Numbered from the stretch's first letter, positions 46,763 through 58,022 are shown. The stretch: 64,000 nt of DNA from Protopterus annectens (GCF_019279795.1 NC_056738.1:406571245-406635244); one strand, 5' to 3'. Program-made: numbers and translations. The notes: a model not told the origin generated them from the letters alone.

Positions 46763-46861
46763 GTTGATGTATTATAATGACCTAAGGTCATTTTAGGTTT
46801 TAATTAATCAACTATTTCTATGTAATTTTTACAAGTGGAGTAGATCTCTTTAAAAAAATTG
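46763..46861 (+). repeat. Left part of an LTR-like direct repeat, interrupted by the DIRS element
   Basis: Matches 55014-55110: 'TTTTAGGTTTTAATTAATCA', 'TATGTAATTTTTACAAGTGG', then 'TCTCTTTA'. The rest of the repeat continues at 53081 beyond the DIRS element. With 55014-55237 it forms a direct-repeat pair around the right Penelope-like fragment, as expected for pseudo-LTRs of these elements. Confidence 0.75.
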
Positions 46862-47018
46862 ATGTTATGTTGTCCATCTCGCCTTCCTTCTTTCTGGTTG
46901 GGTTCAGAGCTGATCTTGGCTCCGACTCGGCCACTTCTAAAACTCAAAGAGTCCTTACTGGCTTGAGGCTAACCCCTTATCCCAGCATGCATAGCGGTAG
47001 CTACCCAGATCTCATTTG
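46862..47018 (+). repeat. DIRS left inverted terminal repeat
   Basis: It runs from ATGTTATGTTGTCC to CCCAGATCTCATTTG. It is the reverse complement of 52892-53066 or so, with about 90% identity. The right repeat is about 30 bases longer on its outer side, an asymmetry known for DIRS elements. Confidence 0.93.
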
Positions 47019-47384
47019 CTGCTTGCAGTGTCAAGATTGTCTTCTGCTGGCTTAGGCTAAGTAGTCTATTTTTCTGTCAAATTTGCTGTTTGTTCAGGGC
47101 TAATTTATTAGTTAGAGTTTAACTGTCTTATTACCCCTATACTCGTTACAGTAGTTATTTTTGCTTATAGGCCATCTTTTCCTCTCAGGCCTGTTTTTTC
47201 TGTGTTTTGTCAGCAGCCCATTTTTTTTCAGGGTTGTTATCTTTCCCTTTTTCCCTCCTTGCTTCTTAGGGAAAAAGCCATTTAAGTTAGAGGCTTTCTC
47301 CCTTTGAGAGCTTTAGCTTTATCTTTCTTCCCTCTTTAAAAAAAAAAAAATCTCTTTCCTTTATTATGTTTATTATTGTGTGTA

Positions 47385-49358
47385 ATTATGTCTAAAGAGT
47401 CTACAAAGCAGTCAGGCTTTAAAAAATGTGAATCGTGTTGCCAAAAAATGTCCCTTATGGATGGGCACATGAGTTGTGTTTACTGTTTAGGTGCAGTCCA
47501 CCTTCAAGATTCGTGCTCTGTGTGTCATGCCTTTAGTGTGCAAGTGTTGCAGGAAAGGCACAACAAGCTGATCTTGAGAGGGTTGTTAAAACCTCAGGTT
47601 GAGGTTGCTTTGGTTACTCAGCCTTAAAATCTGATAATAAACAAGCTTCTTTGCTGGCTCCACTTTCAGTTCGACAAAGGCAAAATCTAAATCTTCGGAT
47701 CCTTCAGAGCAGATTGCTGGCTCCGAGGATTCCTCTGTTCCGGCGGCTCCATCTGTGGCTTTAGAGTTGTCCCGGACTCATAAGAGGTTGAGGTCTCCTT
47801 CCTTGGACCCAGTGAGATCTGTGCCTCAATCACCACTGTTACAATCAGAAGCAGGTAGTCACTGGTCCTTGGCCCACTCCTCTTGATCATCTAGAAGTTT
47901 ATCGGATGATGATGTGGAGAGAGTGGTGAAGAGGCTACTCAAGACATGGGTATTTGCTCAATTGTTGTCAGTGTCAGCCCAGAAGGAAGTGGCTCCATTG
48001 TCCGGTCCAGCCCCTATCTCCGTTCCTCCTCCAACTGCATCCAGTTTGGAGCCTGAGTGCATGGAGATAGTAGTGGTGGAACCATCGGTTCTGATGACCC
48101 TTGCTCTGTTTGTTCCAACATTCACTCGACCTCCTCAACAGTCCGCTCCATTGGGCACCAAGAATCCCTCATTGGCTCCGAGGGGGGAAGTGAAATCTTT
48201 CCCTTGTCCGACCCCGCTCTCCCTCTCGGAGCTTCAGTGCAGATGAGTTTGGCTCCCACACCTGCCTCGGAGCCATCGCCTTCAGTGTGAAGGAGGTTTC
48301 CGGGCTCCTGGGAGCCGGAGCCTCCCTCCATTCCAGACCATGGTACCTTTGAGGTGATGAGGAGTGTGCTGTCCACTGAGATGGCTCTATTGGCTCCATC
48401 CCCGTTGATACCTGTGTCTGCCTCGGATCTTTCTCTCCATCCCAAGCGTAGGGAACCTATGCCCCATGACGCCACTCTGGGTGACCCCTCTTCTTCCAAG
48501 ACATCTCCTGAGCATGCCTCAGAGGAGGTTCCCAGGGAGAAAAAATGTAAGAGGAAACATGTGGATTCCCCTGAGTCTGTCACCTCTGACACAGACTTGG
48601 ATGACCCAGATGGGTCCCCACAGTCCCCCTTTGAAGATGTCTCATTCTCAGACATTCTGGAGATCCTTAGACAGAGGGGAAACTGGAAGTCCCTTGACCC
48701 TTCTGAGGATGAGTCTGTGTACCTGGACGCATTTGGTTTCCAACCTTCCACCTTCTGGGTGTCTTTGCCTTTTGACCCACTTTTGGCTGTCATGAGTCGA
48801 AAGGCCTGGAGTCCTCCAGAGTCCATGGAGCCTGTTCCAAGAAGGTCAAACAAGTTTATGACTGCACCAGATGACAAGTCCTTCCTCTCCAAAGGCATGT
48901 CAGTTGATGCTATGGTGGTGCCAGCAGCCACCAAGAAGGAACTTGCAGAGACTTCCTCTTCTATCCATCCACCAAACAAGGAGTCTAGAGCCAAGGATAG
49001 GTATGGGAAATGTGTTTTCTTTTCAGTGGCCTTTACTCTTCAGTCACTGAACTATTTGATGCATTTTACAAGGCTTCAGAGGGATCTCCTTAAAGAGTTG
49101 GGAGATACCCTCCAGGATCCTTCAGCTAAGGGTGCGGCTTCCAAGTTGGCTAACCAGCTAGTGACCCTAACCTCCATTGTCAACTCCTCCATGTGCTTGA
49201 TTTCTTGCACAGCAGATGGAGTGAGTAGGGCTGCAGACACAGGAGTGGCTCTTTGCAGACATTCCTGGATGCGCCTTTGTCAATTTGTGGAGCCGTTAAA
49301 GTCCTCCTTTATGAACGCCCCCTTTGATGGCTTAGCCTTGTTTGGGCCGCAAGTTTGA
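47385..49358 (+). pseudogene. DIRS ORF1, gag-like protein, broken
   Basis: The N-terminal part from MSKESTK has a cysteine-rich domain CESC..., SCVYCLGAVHL and CSVC, matching the zinc-binding start of DIRS gag-like proteins. It ends at a stop near 47625. The next 700 bases are Ser/Pro-rich in several frames. The frame 48354-49358 (334 codons) is the conserved C-terminal half: an acidic region SDTDLDDPD, a FWVSLPFDPLL block, a long helical segment and the C-terminal NAPFDGLALFGPQV, typical of this family. Gag packages the RNA in the particle. Frameshifts near 47900 and 48290-48350 disable it. Confidence 0.82.
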
Positions 49359-49455
49359 GAGACTCTTACCAGGGGTGAACATGATGGCAAAACTCTCTCT
49401 GCCATAGGAGTCCATCTTTCCACTCCATCCCGGCCTTATCCCAAAGGCCAAAAGA

Positions 49456-51250
49456 GTGGGAAAATGTGGTTCCATAAATCCCTGGGAGCTTCACCGGACA
49501 CTCGTGAAGATAATTCCCCCAGAGGCAAAGGGGGAAATAATAACAGGAGATGCCAACCTCGTGGCAGGGGTGGTCTACAACAGGGCGACAGGGATACATT
49601 CTCTGCCGGACCCTTTCAGAATCCCTGAAGGATTGCCCAGCTGCTCACCTCTGGAGGCAGTCGGAGGCAGAATTTCACTGTACCCAAGAGCCTGGCAAGA
49701 TATAACAGAAGACGAATGGGTACAGTGCATAATGTCCAGGGGTTACAAAATTCCCTTATCCCAAGCACCCCAAGAAGTCAAAAATCAACAATCCCAGATT
49801 TACCACCCAATCTTTGGGATCAAGCAACCATAGAAGTAAAAACTGTGCTGCAAAAAAGAGCCATTCAGGAAGTCCCCGCAGACCAGATAGAATCCGGAAC
49901 TTACTCAAGGTTCGACAGGGGACCTGGAGACCTATCTTGGATCTCAGCAAGTTAAACAGGTCAGTAAAGAAGACCAAGTTCTGGATGGTGACACTGCAGT
50001 CCATTCTATCCTTTTTGGGTCAGGACGATTGGATGTGCTGTATCAATCTCCAGGACGTGTACTACCACATAAAAATGGACAGGTATTCCAGGAGACATTT
50101 ATGCTTCCGGCTGGAAGCCAGTCATTATCAGTTCAGAGCTCTGCCCTTTGGTCTCACCACAGCCCCCAGAGTGTTCATCAAATGCATGGCAGTAATCATG
50201 GCTCACCTGAGACGTTTGGGATTCCAGGTGTTTCCTTATCTAGACGACTGGGTCCTCATTGCCACCATGGAGCATCATCTACTAAGGGCCAGGAACCACA
50301 TGATTCACACTTGTGCATGCCTAGGAATCACAATAAATTATGAAAATTTTGCCTTGTTGCCCTTTCAGTGTATTACTTTCCTAGGTGCTCAGCTAAACAC
50401 AAGAGACATGATAGCCAAGCTTCCACAAGAAAGGGTGCTTGCCATTCGAGGTCAGGTGTCTCTTCTTTTGTCAAAGTCAAAGGTTCAGGTTCAATTTGTC
50501 CTGAAAGTCTTGGGGTTAATGACGGCTGCCATTACTCTAGTTCTGCTAGCCCGTTATCACATGAGAATCCTGCAATGGCTCCTGTTTACTCAGTGGTCGT
50601 ATCAGGACTTGCCAATGTCACACATGATCTTAATCACAGATACTTGCAAGAAAGATCTATAGTGGTGGCTCCACTCTCCCCTAGTCACTCTGGGCAGACC
50701 CATTGTAGTCCCTCTTCCAGTAGCCACAGTGAACACAGACTCTTCCCAGATAGGGGGGGGGGGTATCTGGGAAAGACAGTCCAAGGAACTTGGCAACCTA
50801 ACGATTTGCACATCAATGTCCTGGAGATGAGAGTGGTGTTACTAGCATTGCAAGCACTTCACGACTCTCTCCCTTTGGGCCATATAGTAATTCAGATGGA
50901 CAACATGTCAGTAGTGTGGTACATCAACAAACAGGGCAGAACCAAGTCTTATCCCTTATGTCGGGAGGCCCTTCGAGTATGGCAATGGGCGATCTCCCCT
51001 CAATGTTTTCTGGTTGCAATGCACATTCCGGGGACATCCAACGTGATGGCAGACAAGCTCAGCAGGGCAATTTTCATGCCCCACAAGTGGTCTTTGAAAC
51101 AAGATGTGGCAGATATGATCTTCTGCAGATGGGGCCAGCCATGCTGCAATCTCTTTGCCTCTCATCTAAACAACAAATGCAGCAGCTATTTTGCCCTAGT
51201 TCCCCCTCCAGGACAGTCACCCACAGATGCAGTGGTCCATGATTGCCCCC
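49456..51250 (+). pseudogene. DIRS pol: reverse transcriptase and RNase H, broken
   Basis: A 5' part (49456-49833) changes frame near 49815-49850. The RT is clear in 49814-50662: RPILDLSKLNRSVKKTKFWM, then a CINLQDVYYHI block (motif A, with Asp), QFRALPFGLTTAPRVF (motif B) and FPYLDDWVLI (motif C, about 50236-50255, Asp-Asp intact). From about 50700 the frame moves: VNTDSSQIGGGGYLG, NVLEMRVVLLAL, QMDNMSVVWYINKQG and MHIPGTSNVMADKLSR, the RNase H motifs with acidic residues still present. A run of nine G near 50753 lies at this frame region. Confidence 0.88.
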
Positions 51251-52553
51251 CCCCCCCCGGGATTCTTTATGCTTTTCCCCCCTTTCCTTTAATTCCAAAA
51301 GTTCTTGAGGAAAGCAAAGTTGCTGAGTTACAAGCTGATCCTCATTGCTCCATAGTGGCCTCATCAGATATGGTTCCTGTTCCTATAACATTACCTGAAG
51401 GAGAAGCCTTGGATTCTGAACCCAGTTCCGGACCTTCTGCCACATCAGTCTGGTGCTCTTCATCCTTCCATTCAGACTCCCAAGCTGACAGCTTGGTTTC
51501 TCCACTTCCGATCCTAGCCAGGCTCCCTGATATCTCTCCGATGGTTCAACATATTTTAGTCTCTTCCCATAAACCAACTACTAGGAAGCTTTATGCTAGT
51601 AAATGGAAGAGGTTCTCACTCTGGTCCAAGCATAATGACATTGATCCTTTTACATCTCCAGTTGCAAACATTTTGGACTTCCTGGCTGAAACCTTCAAAA
51701 AAGGAGCAGCTGCTGCTATGATTCATGTTCAACTGGCTGCTATTTCTAATTTTCATGTGGGACTCCTAGGTTCTAATGTCATGTTCCATAAGCTATGCAA
51801 GGCCTTTTTGAAAGGTGCTACACTATTAAGGCCTCCTATTCGAGAACCTCTCCATCCTTGGGCTTTAAATCTAGTACTAGCTGTTCTGATCCTTCCTCCA
51901 TTTGAACCAGCTGCTTCTTGTCCTCTGAAGTTCCTATCATGGAAGACTCTCTTCTTGGTCACAGTTACATCAGCTAGATGGGTCTGTCTCCAAGTTACAG
52001 GCACTTTCCATCCACCCACCTTATATGATTTTTCACAAGGATAGAGTATCTCTTAGGACTAATCGTTCCTTTTTACCAAAAGTCTGCTCAGACTATAATT
52101 TGAATCAGTCAACTGAACTTCCTGTTTTCTTTCCAAATTATGGCAACAAGGCAGAGTACAAATTACATCAATTGGATGTCCAAGGGCAGTTACGATTTTA
52201 TCTTCAAAGGACCAAGGACATTAGAAAATCAGATCAGCTGTTTGTATCCTTTTCTCAGAGCAAACAATGCTCATCAGTTTCCAAAGTGACTCTTTCAAAA
52301 TGGTTGTCCAGTACTATTACTTACGTTTATGAGTCTCGGAATGGGTCAGTCCTAGGGGAAAGTCAGGGGACATTCCACTAGGTACTTGGCTACCTCCATA
52401 GCCTTTTAAGCTAATCTTCCTTTAGATACAATTTGCGTAGCAGCAACATGGGCTACTCTCCATACCTTCATCACTCATTACAAAGTGGACATGGCCTCTC
52501 AGAACAGGGCATCTTTTAGTTCCATGGTTCTGAAGTCTCTCTTCCAGTGAGCC
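51130..52553 (+). pseudogene. DIRS methyltransferase-like domain and tyrosine recombinase, broken
   Basis: PCCNLFASHLNNKCSSYFAL and ILYAFPPFPLIPKVL (about 51138-51315) match the adenine-methyltransferase-like domain found between RNase H and recombinase in DIRS pol. The tyrosine recombinase follows: SHKPTTRKLYASKWKRF (about 51560-51610), then TSARWVCLQ (about 51965-51990) with the first catalytic Arg. A frame change near 52025 gives QLRFYLQRTKDIRKSDQLFV. Then, in another frame, HSTRYLATS (52371, the H-x-x-R pair) is followed by a stop near 52408 and ITHYKVD (about 52476) with the nucleophilic Tyr. All four catalytic positions can be found, but not in one frame. Confidence 0.85.
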
Positions 52554-52582
52554 ACCCAGGATTTAAGTGCTAGGGATGCTAT

Positions 52583-52682
52583 CCCAACCAGAAAGAAGGA
52601 AGGCGAGATGGACAACATAACATAAAGAAGTTATGTTCTTACCATAACGTTCCATGTTTGTTGTCCTTTATCTCGCCTTCTG
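52583..52682. repeat. DIRS internal complementary region
   Basis: The left half (CCCAACCAGAAAG..GGACAACATAACAT) is the reverse complement of the left end of the element. The right half (AAGAAGTTATGTTCTTACC..TCTCGCCTTC) is the reverse complement of the right end. This two-part structure templates circle closure in DIRS replication. Confidence 0.92.
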
Positions 52683-52891
52683 TCTTGCATCCCTCCCTCC
52701 TTCCCCCATCCTGGATGATTGAGAGGAATTTACCTTTTGGCTGTTATGGCTGATTATCCATTACCTTTCAACCTTTGGTGTTCTCTTTGTCACCATGTTT
52801 TCCTTTTCCTGTTGGTACAAGGAGCCTTATTGTTTACTTACCTCTTTTATTAGGTAATTTATATTTTTCCCTATAAAGTGGTTAGTTCTCG

Positions 52892-53080
52892 CAAATGAGA
52901 TCTGGGTAGCTACCGCTATGCATGCTGAAGTAAGGGGTTTGCCTCAAGCCATTAAGGACTCTTTGAGCTTTAGAAGTGGCCGAGTCAGAGCCGAGATCGA
53001 CTCTGAACCCAACCAGAAAGAAGGAAGGCGAGATATAGGACAACAAACATGGAACGTTATGGTAAGAACATAACTTCTTT
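52892..53080 (-). repeat. DIRS right inverted terminal repeat
   Basis: It starts CAAATGAGATCTGGGTAGCT and ends GGTAAGAACATAACTTC near 53075. The outer 30 or so bases are absent from the left repeat but present in the internal complementary region, which confirms the element's boundary. Confidence 0.92.
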
Positions 53081-53211
53081 TTTTATATAAGAGACTTTTA
53101 TTGGCTCAAATGTGTCATGTGATTCACTGAAGGATTTAAATGTTTTTTTAACACATTTAAACATTCTGAAGAATTCCCTGTTGTACTGGGAGAAAAGTGT
53201 TAATTCTTGTT
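53081..53211 (+). repeat. Right part of the LTR-like repeat, after the DIRS element
   Basis: 'TTTTATATAAGAGA', 'TCAAATGTGTCATGTGATTC', 'ACTGAAGGATTTAAATG', 'TAAACATTCTGA' and 'AAAGTGTTAATTC' occur in the same order at 55111-55237. It continues the repeat begun at 46763-46861. Confidence 0.8.
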
Positions 53212-53397
53212 ACACTGGACTGTAGTTCGTCCAATATACTTAGTTTCTCCAGAGCATTTGTCACTACGTTTTGCATTGACAGTTCTATGATTGCTAATGT
53301 TATTGACAAGAACTGGGCATTGTTTAGGAACAACTCTGAGTTGCTCAACATGTTTGGGTTTAAACCCCATATAGTGTATAAATGAGGGAGGTGTCTT

Positions 53398-54500
53398 AAC
53401 TCATTCACTCCAATGAAGCTCAGGAAGTTTGCACTGCAACTTTCAATAGGCGGAGGCTAAGCCGTTTGACAGAATTAAATTATGCCCTCACATTTAAAAA
53501 AAATGTTCATATATCTGGAGCCATAGGGGTTATGAAAGAAGTATAAATGGCAAACTCTTCAGCACAACCTATTTTTATAGTGGTAGGAGTCTTTAAATTC
53601 TAGGTCTTAAACCAGATTTTATAAGTCACAGACACAGTAACTATTATATCTGTAATATTTTGTAAACAACTTACAATATCTCAGCATCCACTCAATTTAC
53701 ACACATACTGTCAGCAGCATTTTATTCATCTAACTGAAAGCTTTCATATGAGGGTAAGGAGTTCTGTCTGTATTACTTGGTTGGTGAGATATTTAGAGAA
53801 ATGTGAAATGTATATCTCTATAAACTGATATCATAAAAACAGCAGTCAATACCTACTTACCTGCACTAGACATATGTCTAATATTAACGCTGTTGAGTTT
53901 GCTATTATGTAAGCTTTTAGATTTAATCTTTTAAAACATTGTACATAGCATGGTTTTGGAATGACTGATGCAAATATGAACAAGCGATATTTGATATTAA
54001 ACCTTCTATATGATGTCATTAATTTATATTTTTTCAGTGATGTTATATCTCTTTAATAAAATTCCAATATTCCATAATGATTTTATTTCATCAAATTTTC
54101 TATGAATACTAGTATATATGGGAAAGCAAATCTTTATTATTTAATAATTCATCAAAGTTATCTATCTGAATCCCCAATCCCATGACAAATGAAAATTAGG
54201 TCATCAATAAATCTAAAATACCTTAGAACATTATTTTGAAAGAAAGGCAACCTATACAGGTGTTCATTAGGACATAATATGTTTTAGGACTATCATTCAA
54301 AATTTTTTTTTAGCTTCAAAAAAAAAATGGGAAATATTGGTGTAGAGACTCTCTACATCCACCGTAATAAAGTACATATTTTCACCCCAATATATATCTT
54401 TTATTTTCCTTAGAAAATCATATTTGATGCCTAGAGGTGTCAGTAGAAGTTAACTGTAGATGCACCTGGAGATGTCACTTAGATGTAATGAGTTAAGGAC
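53398..54500. mobile_element. 1.1-kb TTAA-bounded segment inside the Penelope-like copy
   Basis: The left copy at 45583-45592 is continuous where this segment sits. Its edges are TTAACTCATT (about 53397) and AATGAGTTAA (about 54491), a 10-base inverted repeat that includes a TTAA on each side. TTAA duplication is the mark of piggyBac and some other DNA transposons, and the left end is of that style, but the two ends do not match well beyond 10 bases. Inside, on the minus strand, are reverse transcriptase blocks of a Penelope-like element. Confidence 0.5.
53990..54400 (-). pseudogene. Penelope-like reverse transcriptase remnant, opposite orientation
   Basis: On the minus strand a block reads YFITVDVESLYTNISH (about 54315-54365). 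This is the D-V-x-S-L-Y-T-N-I signature of Penelope-like RT motif A. Then RYFRFIDDLISICHGIG (about 54180-54235) carries the catalytic I-D-D. The stretch between them is too short and holds stops, so motif B is deleted. It runs opposite to the linker fragments on either side, so it is not simply the missing upstream part of that copy. Confidence 0.7.
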
Positions 54501-55013
54501 TTTTTTGAAAAAGGAAACAACCCGGTGGGCTACAACAACAATGAAAAATATGGTACATACAGCTTATAGGAGCTGTAACCAGTGTAACAATATTCTGTAA
54601 ACATATAGTGTAACTGTTGAAAATATACCTATTAAAGCTAAAGGAGTTTTCAGCTGCAGCACCAAAGTTGTCAATGTACTGGGTTTTACATAGCTAAAAC
54701 AAAAGGAAGTTAAAACAATGTATATACAAACACTGTTACAACATAAGCAAACAAAAGGGTACCAATGCCATATGTAAGTATATTTCCACCCACCAAGATC
54801 ACAAATTCCATTTTTTTTAGAAAGGTGGACAGAATCCCAGAGGTGGTCCCTGGGGGTTAATTTTGGAAAAGATGGAATTGTGGCGGTAACTCTGTCTCAG
54901 TGCAGGGAATTTTCTGGGGTTAAATGATGTGATGTCAGTTTCCTGCCTTTTGAAGTTAAAAGCGTATCAAATATGATTGTTTGGTAATAACATTTTGGAT
55001 ATATTTAAACAAA

Positions 55014-55237
55014 TTGATATATTTAATGGCCTACGGTTGTTTTAGGTTTTAATTAATCAACTGCTTTTATGTAATTTTTACAAGTGGAGAAGTCTCTTTA
55101 CACATTGTTTTATATAAGAGAGAGAGTTTTATTGAATCAAATGTGTCATGTGATTCACTGAAGGATTTAAATGTTTTTTTTTTATAGATATAAACATTCT
55201 GAGCAAGTCCCTCTTGTGCTAGGATGAAAGTGTTAAT
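55014..55237 (+). repeat. Uninterrupted LTR-like repeat (empty-site copy)
   Basis: It joins without a break the sequences found at 46763-46861 and 53081-53211. The joint lies at about 55106-55112 (ACACATTG then TTTTATATAAG). It therefore marks the DIRS insertion point. It probably is the downstream pseudo-LTR of the Penelope-like unit. Confidence 0.82.
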
Positions 55238-55926
55238 TCTGTCTTTCCCTGGGCTTGCCTTGTATTTTGTGTGGACTGGTGTGGGTTTCTGTAATAAACT
55301 GAGCGGTGGTACATTTGTGTCCTGTTATGTTTAGTCTCAGAAATACCACAACAAAAGTATAAGCAACATTTATTCATTTAAAACAAATCATAAGCAAAGT
55401 AAAAGCTTCTGAGCACTTTATACATTATTTTAGCACTGCAACAACTCAAAATACTTGTGATCTGATGGTAAAATTACAAATAATAAACAAGTCTGCATAA
55501 TTATGTGAGGCAAACACATTTGAATACTTATTTCATTTATTTGATATCTGCAAAAATACACATGAATTAACAGAAGACTGAAACCCTAAGACTCTTTGCA
55601 GGAAAAACTCACTGAGCCACAGCTCATCACATCAATGAAATGTTAAGAGTTTATTTTAATCCTTTCTGTATTATGTGACCTGGAGTTGAAGGGGCACAAC
55701 TCCATACAAAACACATGACAAACGATTTTAATTTCTGCAAAACCAGAGCTTTAAAAATACATTAAATTGATGTTACCACTTCAATGAGTTGTAACTCAGC
55801 GAGTGAAAATGAAAATGAATGCATTTTTTATGTTATTGTTTTTATAGCACAATTTCTCCATTACTGCTAGAATTCTGGTCAGAGCAAGTATTTTCTGTTA
55901 CCTGTCTTTTTCCCATTTTAAGTGGT

Positions 55927-55958
55927 CATGAATGATTCTAATAGTAGAATCATTCATG
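55927..55958. repeat. Perfect hairpin (14-bp stem, 4-base loop)
   Basis: CATGAATGATTCTA at 55927-55940 and TAGAATCATTCATG at 55945-55958 are exact reverse complements around ATAG. It is not AT-only. No longer inverted repeat surrounds it. Confidence 0.85.
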
Positions 55959-57930
55959 AATCAGGAAAAGGATATGCATCCCTACCCCAATGGCTATGTC
56001 TACATTTTTTGTTCTTGGTGATAAGTCAAAAAAACTGGAGCAGAAAGCATCATTACTGTGACATGATGTAAAATGTCCTCCCAAAATGAAATGTCTAGGA
56101 TACAGTGATTTAAGATCATGTATACATGCTCTCCACATATCATCTCAGTTGTAAGTCAGTTTTCCCATGTAGCCAGCATCTGTAATAAAAAATATTGGTA
56201 CAGTACAGTTTATTTCCTATTCCTGGCAGCATAAAAAAATATAGTCACTTAGATTGTCATTTTCATTTAACATACCTTCACATCAAAACTCTGGTGTTCC
56301 AAGTCCACTTCAAACTTGCATTTTAATAGTGAGATGGAGTGTGGTATCCAGTACCTGAGTTAACTACACCTCGAGGCTTCCACTATTATATAATCTCTCC
56401 TGCTTCTGGAAAAGGTATAAAGTAGTGATTCGTGATGGGGCCATAAGGATATGTCTTTTAAAGAAAGCTGTGTATGCAGTGTGCAGTTCTGTATGTATTA
56501 CAGTTTTAAAGTTCTGTGTCACATTAAAGAAGGAACAGGTATTGATCCAGTTTGCGTTTGTTAATTTTTAACTAGAATTCTTGTTGATATTTTGAATAAA
56601 ATTTCATAACACTAAGACCTCTTGGATATAAATGAGATGTTCAGATGCTGGTGATCTCTTGCAAATCGTTCACTGAAGGAAAACTACCGAATTATGTATT
56701 ATATTGAATGTCACCTTGCAGTATCCTTGGTTGTCTGATTAACAAAGGGATAATATATGTAACCGTGCCTTGAGCTGTCTCACCAAGACAGCCTTTGTAA
56801 ACTCAATATCTCATGGGAGTTAAAACTAAGTACAATGGGAGGGTTTGTTTTCAGATGGGCTGCAGCACTTACAGAAATGCAGAATGATTTAGCTACAAGG
56901 TGTTCTTTAATCTGGTGTAGTAAAGCCTGATTACTCTGCTGAAACCTTCTGGTGCAGAAACCCGATAGGGTCTGTAGAGCCTTTCTTAACCTTTTCTCCT
57001 GTGGACAATGAGGACGGGTAATATCAATGACATATTAGCACATAAATGGTTTTCATTGAAAGTAAGTCTTTAGGGGTACTAAGCAAAATAAAAAGCCACT
57101 GATTAACTTAGAATTGATGTGCTTAAATGCATTAGTCTTTTCAAAATCCTAGAAAAGCAATGCCAAGAGTTTCAACATCCCTAAAGTAGGTAATTTATTG
57201 TAGGAAATGTTATAACAACAGCAAATTATGATAATGCTGTCTTGTTAGTTGTTATTTTTTAATAAAGCCTCACTTTTAAAGGGAAGCACTGTCTTTGAAC
57301 TGTTAATGTTGAAAACCTGCTTATTAGCATCTAGGAAAACAAGCACAAAGGGTTGTTCAAATGCATTAGACAGAAGACTCTTTATAGTTTTGAATTTGAT
57401 GGACTACTGTGCTAGAATTACAGTCCAGAGAAGATTCTAGCATGTATATCCATTTACCACAGTTCTTGTTAAATGTAGTGTCTAATCACTCACACAAGAA
57501 AGGAAGGAACTTTTTTCTACAATCTTTAATATTTTACTGATGATATTATGAATTATACAACTCTACTACAGCCCTTGATCTTCAAAGAGCATCTTATATA
57601 ATATTTTAATTAAATGTATTGTGCAACAGCTATTATAAAGTATATAAGATGATACCTGAATAGAATAATGTTCAGCCTTTTTCATCCGTTCAACAATTAT
57701 ACAGTATCCATTATTAATATAACTTATAAAATACAATTCTAATATTTGTTTTTCTATTAGTTAGTGGAGCACATGTATATACTACATTAACCACTTAAAA
57801 ATGAAAGCAAGGTCTGATGACTAGAACATCAAAAGTTTTTCATAGCTTCAAGGCTGAAGCCCATACTGTGATCACTAATTTGATAACTACTATTGGTGGG
57901 TAGTACTACAATTTGCAATAAAACACACAC

Positions 57931-57932
<2 letters not shown>

Positions 57933-57991
<59 letters not shown>

Positions 57992-58022
57992 TGTGTGTGC
58001 GTGCGCGTGTGTGTGTGTGTGT
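57933..58022. repeat. (TG)n microsatellite with GTGCGCG interruptions
   Basis: Begins after ACACACACACATG, so the left edge is itself a short CA/TG palindrome; ends at GTGTGAGAGA. Confidence 0.97.

Larger units (their letters stand above)
46862..53080 (+). mobile_element. DIRS-type tyrosine-recombinase retrotransposon, complete in structure, decayed in coding
   Basis: The element is 6.2 kb with inverted terminal repeats (46862-47018 and 52892-53080), an internal complementary region (52583-52682), gag, a long pol with RT, RNase H and methyltransferase-like domains, and a tyrosine recombinase. DIRS elements replicate through a circular intermediate joined by their recombinase and make no target duplication. 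None is seen here: the flanks join directly when compared with the uninterrupted repeat at 55014-55237. All structural parts are present, but the reading frames are broken in several places. Confidence 0.93.
53200..54780 (+). pseudogene. Penelope-like element, C-terminal fragment (right copy), split by an insertion
   Basis: On the plus strand 53197-53385 gives KNWALFRNNSELLNMFGFKPHIVYK in parts, the same linker as in the left copy on the other strand. After 54497 the frame resumes as LRTFLKKETTR and then YRSCNQCNNI, a C-x2-C pair before the GIY-YIG region. Homology to the left copy continues to about 54780. A stop follows PHIVYK. A 1.1-kb segment (53398-54500) separates the two parts. Direct LTR-like repeats lie on both sides of this unit. 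Confidence 0.62.

Noticed and set aside
46763..46861. Reading the DIRS flank as part of the DIRS terminus
   Set aside because: The same sequence occurs without the DIRS at 55014-55110, and the internal complementary region does not include it.
48122..48994. A 290-residue minus-strand Ser/Gly-rich protein
   Set aside because: It is the antisense of the DIRS gag region, whose plus-strand frame carries the family motifs.
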